Assembly: GCA_963971405.1 (NCBI GenBank)
Contig: OZ020492.1
Coordinates: forward strand, 9,219,151 to 9,283,150
Reading direction: 5' to 3'
DNA: 64,000 bases
Source: Psococerastis gibbosa
Lineage: Eukaryota; Arthropoda; Insecta; Psocodea; Psocidae
Both the position numbers and the translations under genes were made by a program. Within the stretch, counting starts at the first letter, position 1, and the number at the start of each line of letters is the position of its first letter. The notes beneath the pieces are model-generated. The model saw nothing but the letters and a program-made list of their open reading frames with translations. It was not told the origin of the DNA and ran no database searches. Below are positions 61,205 to 64,000 of the stretch, piece after piece.

Positions 61205-61500
61205 TCAGTAGTGGCTTCTTCTTCTTCCTCTTCCCTCTTGGCTCTTAGTGCCGCGTGCGCAGCGTGAGGGGGTCGCCCCGTTCCCATTTCTTGAACGGTC
61301 GGACGCTAACGCTTTGAGCTCGGCCATTATTCGCTCTATTGCTCCGGCGAGTTGTTCAATTCTTTCCTCGAGTGTTGTCCTCGGTCTGCCGATAGGTCTT
61401 CTACCTTGTGGCCTTGCTCCCGCCATCCTCCGGGTAGTCTTATTCTCGTCCATCCTTTGGACGTGGCTGAACCATTGCAGCTGCTTGTTCTCCAATCTTC
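61205..61500 (-). mobile_element. LINE ORF2 C-terminal fragment
   Basis: Minus-strand 96-codon frame reads MENKQLQWFSHVQRMDENKT, TRRMAGARPQGRRPIGRPRT and TLEERIEQLAGAIERIMAEL, the standard LINE ORF2 tail. Together with 12425-12690 and 60190-60395 it shows one LINE family inserted at least three times in the same orientation. Confidence 0.8.
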
Positions 61501-62969
61501 TCTCTCTCAGTAGTGGCGCATCGGCTAAACTATAATTTTTTCCATTTTAAAAATCAACAGAAAGAAAGAGATTTAGAATAGTACTAAAAAAGGACTCACA
61601 ACGTCGACGTTATGGACTCCCACATATTCATGTTTAGCTTATAAAGGGGCTATCATCTCTATTTTATGTACCTACGTGACTGCATGAGTCCTGTTGTTTC
61701 TTTTTTACCACAAAACACATACCGCGCTATCCCAATCTCAATCTCTCGTGAAAATCGATCTGCAATAGCTGAAGCTTTTGAAAAGGTTTCAAATTGAGTA
61801 AACCCGGAATTTGGCTCACTAGTATAAAAAGGTTGGCACGGCTCTGGAGACTCGGACACCCCAATTGTTTCTGTTATTATTAGGAATATTGATAACAAAG
61901 ACCGGATCTTTTGGTAGTATTTTTTATTTTTATTTTATTAATGTATTTTGTATTAATTTAATTTGACCGTGCATGTGATGGATGCTGATGCCAGTAGTCT
62001 TTCCGTATACCTTCATATTTATTGTTATTTATCGTTGCATTGGTGTAAACACAAAAAATATCCTCCTATTTTAATTTCGGAAAAATATACTAAACGGCAC
62101 ACGGGACACTTTATGAAATACCCGTTCATAGGACAGCCAGTCAACAATTATTATTTACACGACAAGACTGTGTAACCTACTATACCTGCTGAGATTAGGC
62201 CGGCTGGATCACACAATCAGTTTAAAACGAAAATAAAATTATAAATTTTCGATAACACCTAAACCCTGTTACCTGGTCTCGTAGCAGTACAAACATTGGA
62301 CCCCCCCCCTTTCTCCCTCCCATACCCCTCCTATATTACCTTATTCCCCCCCCCCCTTTTATATTTCATATACGATAATTTAAGTTAAATATTGCTATGC
62401 ATACTGTTATTAAGTTATGGTTAACATGAAAAAAGACTTTATAGTCTTATTGTTCGCCAATTGTATTGCAATAAAGTCGTTATTCATTAAATCATTTATT
62501 CGGCTGATTGAAAATTTGGTCAGCCTGACATATTGCTAATCAGGTTTCTGGACAAATATTATACAAATTTTGGCTCCCATTGATATATTTAACTATAACA
62601 TTGTAATAAGAAATCATACCTGGAAGATCATATTTCACCATAAGTCGCATATTCTCAACCATCTTCAGACTTTTTAATTTTGAATTGATCCATCACTATA
62701 ATTTACGGACTCTCCCTTGCACTAGATTTGAGAAGGTGCCAAGTTTGTATATATACTACCGTGGTGAAGGCCAGGAAGAACGTTCTCTACCAGAATAAAT
62801 TATATGAAAAGTAAAATTAATTAAATAAATATCAGTGTTAATAGCTTAGTATTTAAAAACTTAGGAATGTTGAACCGTACATTTAAAAAACGTGCAATAT
62901 CCCCAATTACTTGTTTGAAAGCAATAAATAATCGGGTGACGATTCCATGATATTTTTGGAACTTAGACC
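61501..62969. other. Unassigned sequence between LINE fragment and Q-rich frame
   Basis: C-rich runs near 62300 and 62346; AT-rich otherwise. It may include the 3' UTR of the Q-rich frame. Confidence 0.5.
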
Positions 62970-63746
62970 TTATCCCGGTCTCGACGTGGTTCTGAAACTT
63001 GGGGTGTCACGTTCAAACCTGCCTCCACCGCCCCCTCCTTGTTGTCTGTCCTCCCTTGCGTTATGTTGTTGCTCTCTTGGGGCTTGAAGTGGTATCTCAT
63101 GATGTTGACTCGATGCAGTGGAGCTCGAATGTTGAAGAGGACAATGAAACTGCGCCTTCGCCTGTTGTTGACCGTCCATAGAATGATGACACCCCTGAAG
63201 AACCGATAGATGCTGAAGGTTGTCCGGAAATGAACTCGAACGTTGCATAGGGCGAAAAGCCGAAGTATTCTGTTGAAACAGACTTTCATGAATTTGGCAA
63301 TGTGAATGCATGCAAAGTGCACCTTGCTGTGGCATCTGCTGCTGCGGATACTGCAGTATTACTGGCTGCGGTTGAACATATACACGAGGCACCATTGACA
63401 ATTCATAGACAGGTTGTAGAAAAACATGTTTTTTAGTGGTTTCCGTGTTTAGTGTGCAGGTTGGAAGTTGCATCACAGGCGGTTGATGTAAACAACCCAT
63501 TGAATAACTTTGATCTCGTTGATACAGTGGTGCCCCACGATGTCGTGCCTCGTCAGCAATAACTCGCTGAGGAACGTTTGGTTGTATGAAGCGGACATGA
63601 CTATTTGGCTCCTCAGAGTTGACAACTGGCAATCTCGAGTGTGGTGGATTTCGAAAAGAGGAATTACCTTGATCTTGTGCTCGGCGTTGATCGTTCCCCA
63701 ATTCCGGTCTCGAATTCTGCTGAGTCTGATCGTGAAAGGATCGCAT
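62970..63746 (-). CDS. Gln/His/Pro-rich hypothetical protein or exon
   Basis: A 258-codon frame, long for this AT-rich DNA, starting at an ATG (63746) and ending in TAA (62970). An in-frame TAG lies about 15 bases upstream of the ATG, so the ATG is a credible start, although that TAG also ends in AG and could be part of a splice acceptor. The product is rich in Gln, His, Pro and Ser, with PQQQMPQQ near the centre and a Gly run (GGGGGG) close to the C-terminus. There is no signal peptide, membrane segment or catalytic motif. I do not recognise a family. It lies about 8.5 kb upstream of MNX exon 1 in the same direction. It may be a single-exon gene or one exon of a larger gene running off the right edge. 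GC content is higher than in the flanks, which supports coding. Confidence 0.45.
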   Translation of the reverse strand: MRSFHDQTQQNSRPELGNDQRRAQDQGNSSFRNPPHSRLPVVNSEEPNSHVRFIQPNVPQRVIADEARHRGAPLYQRDQSYSMGCLHQPPVMQLPTCTLNTETTKKHVFLQPVYELSMVPRVYVQPQPVILQYPQQQMPQQGALCMHSHCQIHESLFQQNTSAFRPMQRSSSFPDNLQHLSVLQGCHHSMDGQQQAKAQFHCPLQHSSSTASSQHHEIPLQAPREQQHNAREDRQQGGGGGGRFERDTPSFRTTSRPG

Positions 63747-64000
63747 TTTTTGGGAAGTCTTCTATTGACGTTGGTAGATCCTTCTTCGATGCATCAATTT
63801 TACTAATGCTAGGGCAGACTTTTAAAAATATTCCAACAGATTGTCACTTTATAGGCTGCACACACTCGTTTTTACTTAACACAGTCGTACTTTAAAGTAT
63901 CAATTTTATTTATAACTCACGGTCGCCCGAACTCTATAAAAGATTCCAACAGCGCTTCATTTTGCAGTCTTTCAGGTTGCCCAATGCAAGTTTTGTGTTT

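Noticed and set aside
61248..61535. 95-codon plus-strand frame
   Set aside because: Antisense to the LINE ORF2 tail at 61205-61495.
62963..63322. 119-codon minus-strand frame overlapping the Q-rich frame
   Set aside because: Shorter, in an alternative frame of the longer Q-rich frame, without motifs.

Overview
The window is eukaryotic, arthropod-like nuclear DNA: AT-rich, gene-poor and packed with transposable elements. The one gene I recognise with confidence is a motor neuron/pancreas homeobox gene (MNX, HB9, Drosophila exex type). It lies on the minus strand in three coding exons: 54417-53622, 20397-20231 and 19277-18810. The two introns are about 33.2 kb and 0.95 kb, and the joined frame is 476 residues. 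The homeodomain and its flanks look closest to the insect/arthropod exex type. The species cannot be named from the sequence.

Upstream of MNX, near the right edge, a 258-codon Gln/His/Pro-rich frame on the minus strand (62970-63746) is the only other candidate host coding sequence. I do not recognise it.

Everything else that can be named is repetitive. Non-LTR retrotransposon fragments (Jockey/I-like, RTE-like and CR1/L2-like C-termini, several with poly(A) tails) lie at 2.1-3.1, 5.2-5.7, 8.3-9.0, 12.4-12.7, 20.4-20.8, 27.3-28.6, 29.35-30.3, 35.3-35.7, 48.6-49.0, 60.2-60.4 and 61.2-61.5 kb. A shortened BEL/Pao LTR element spans 12.75-16.3 kb. A tRNA-Glu-like SINE family has at least ten copies, and a second interspersed repeat often lies beside it. 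At least a dozen short terminal-inverted-repeat elements show 8-bp target duplications (hAT-like). A pair of 383/384-bp elements shows TWA duplications (PIF/Harbinger-like), one of them inside a SINE. Fold-back elements with TTAA duplications occur at about 30.7 and 58.0 kb. A Tigger/pogo-like element lies at 4.36-4.73 kb. Hammerhead-ribozyme-like motifs, some inside inverted repeats, lie at 1.7-1.95, 39.85 and 44.5 kb and recall Penelope-like elements.

Layout: 1-18.0 kb is repeats downstream of MNX; 18.7-20.4 kb holds MNX exons 3 and 2; 20.4-53.6 kb is the first intron, with most of the repeats; 53.6-54.5 kb is MNX exon 1 and 5' leader; 54.5-62.9 kb is repeat-rich upstream sequence; 62.97-63.75 kb is the Q-rich frame. 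The most unusual property is the very high density of long G or C homopolymers, most of them inside the hAT-like elements. Several of these elements also share one internal GGTCCGGACC-type palindrome although their terminal repeats differ.
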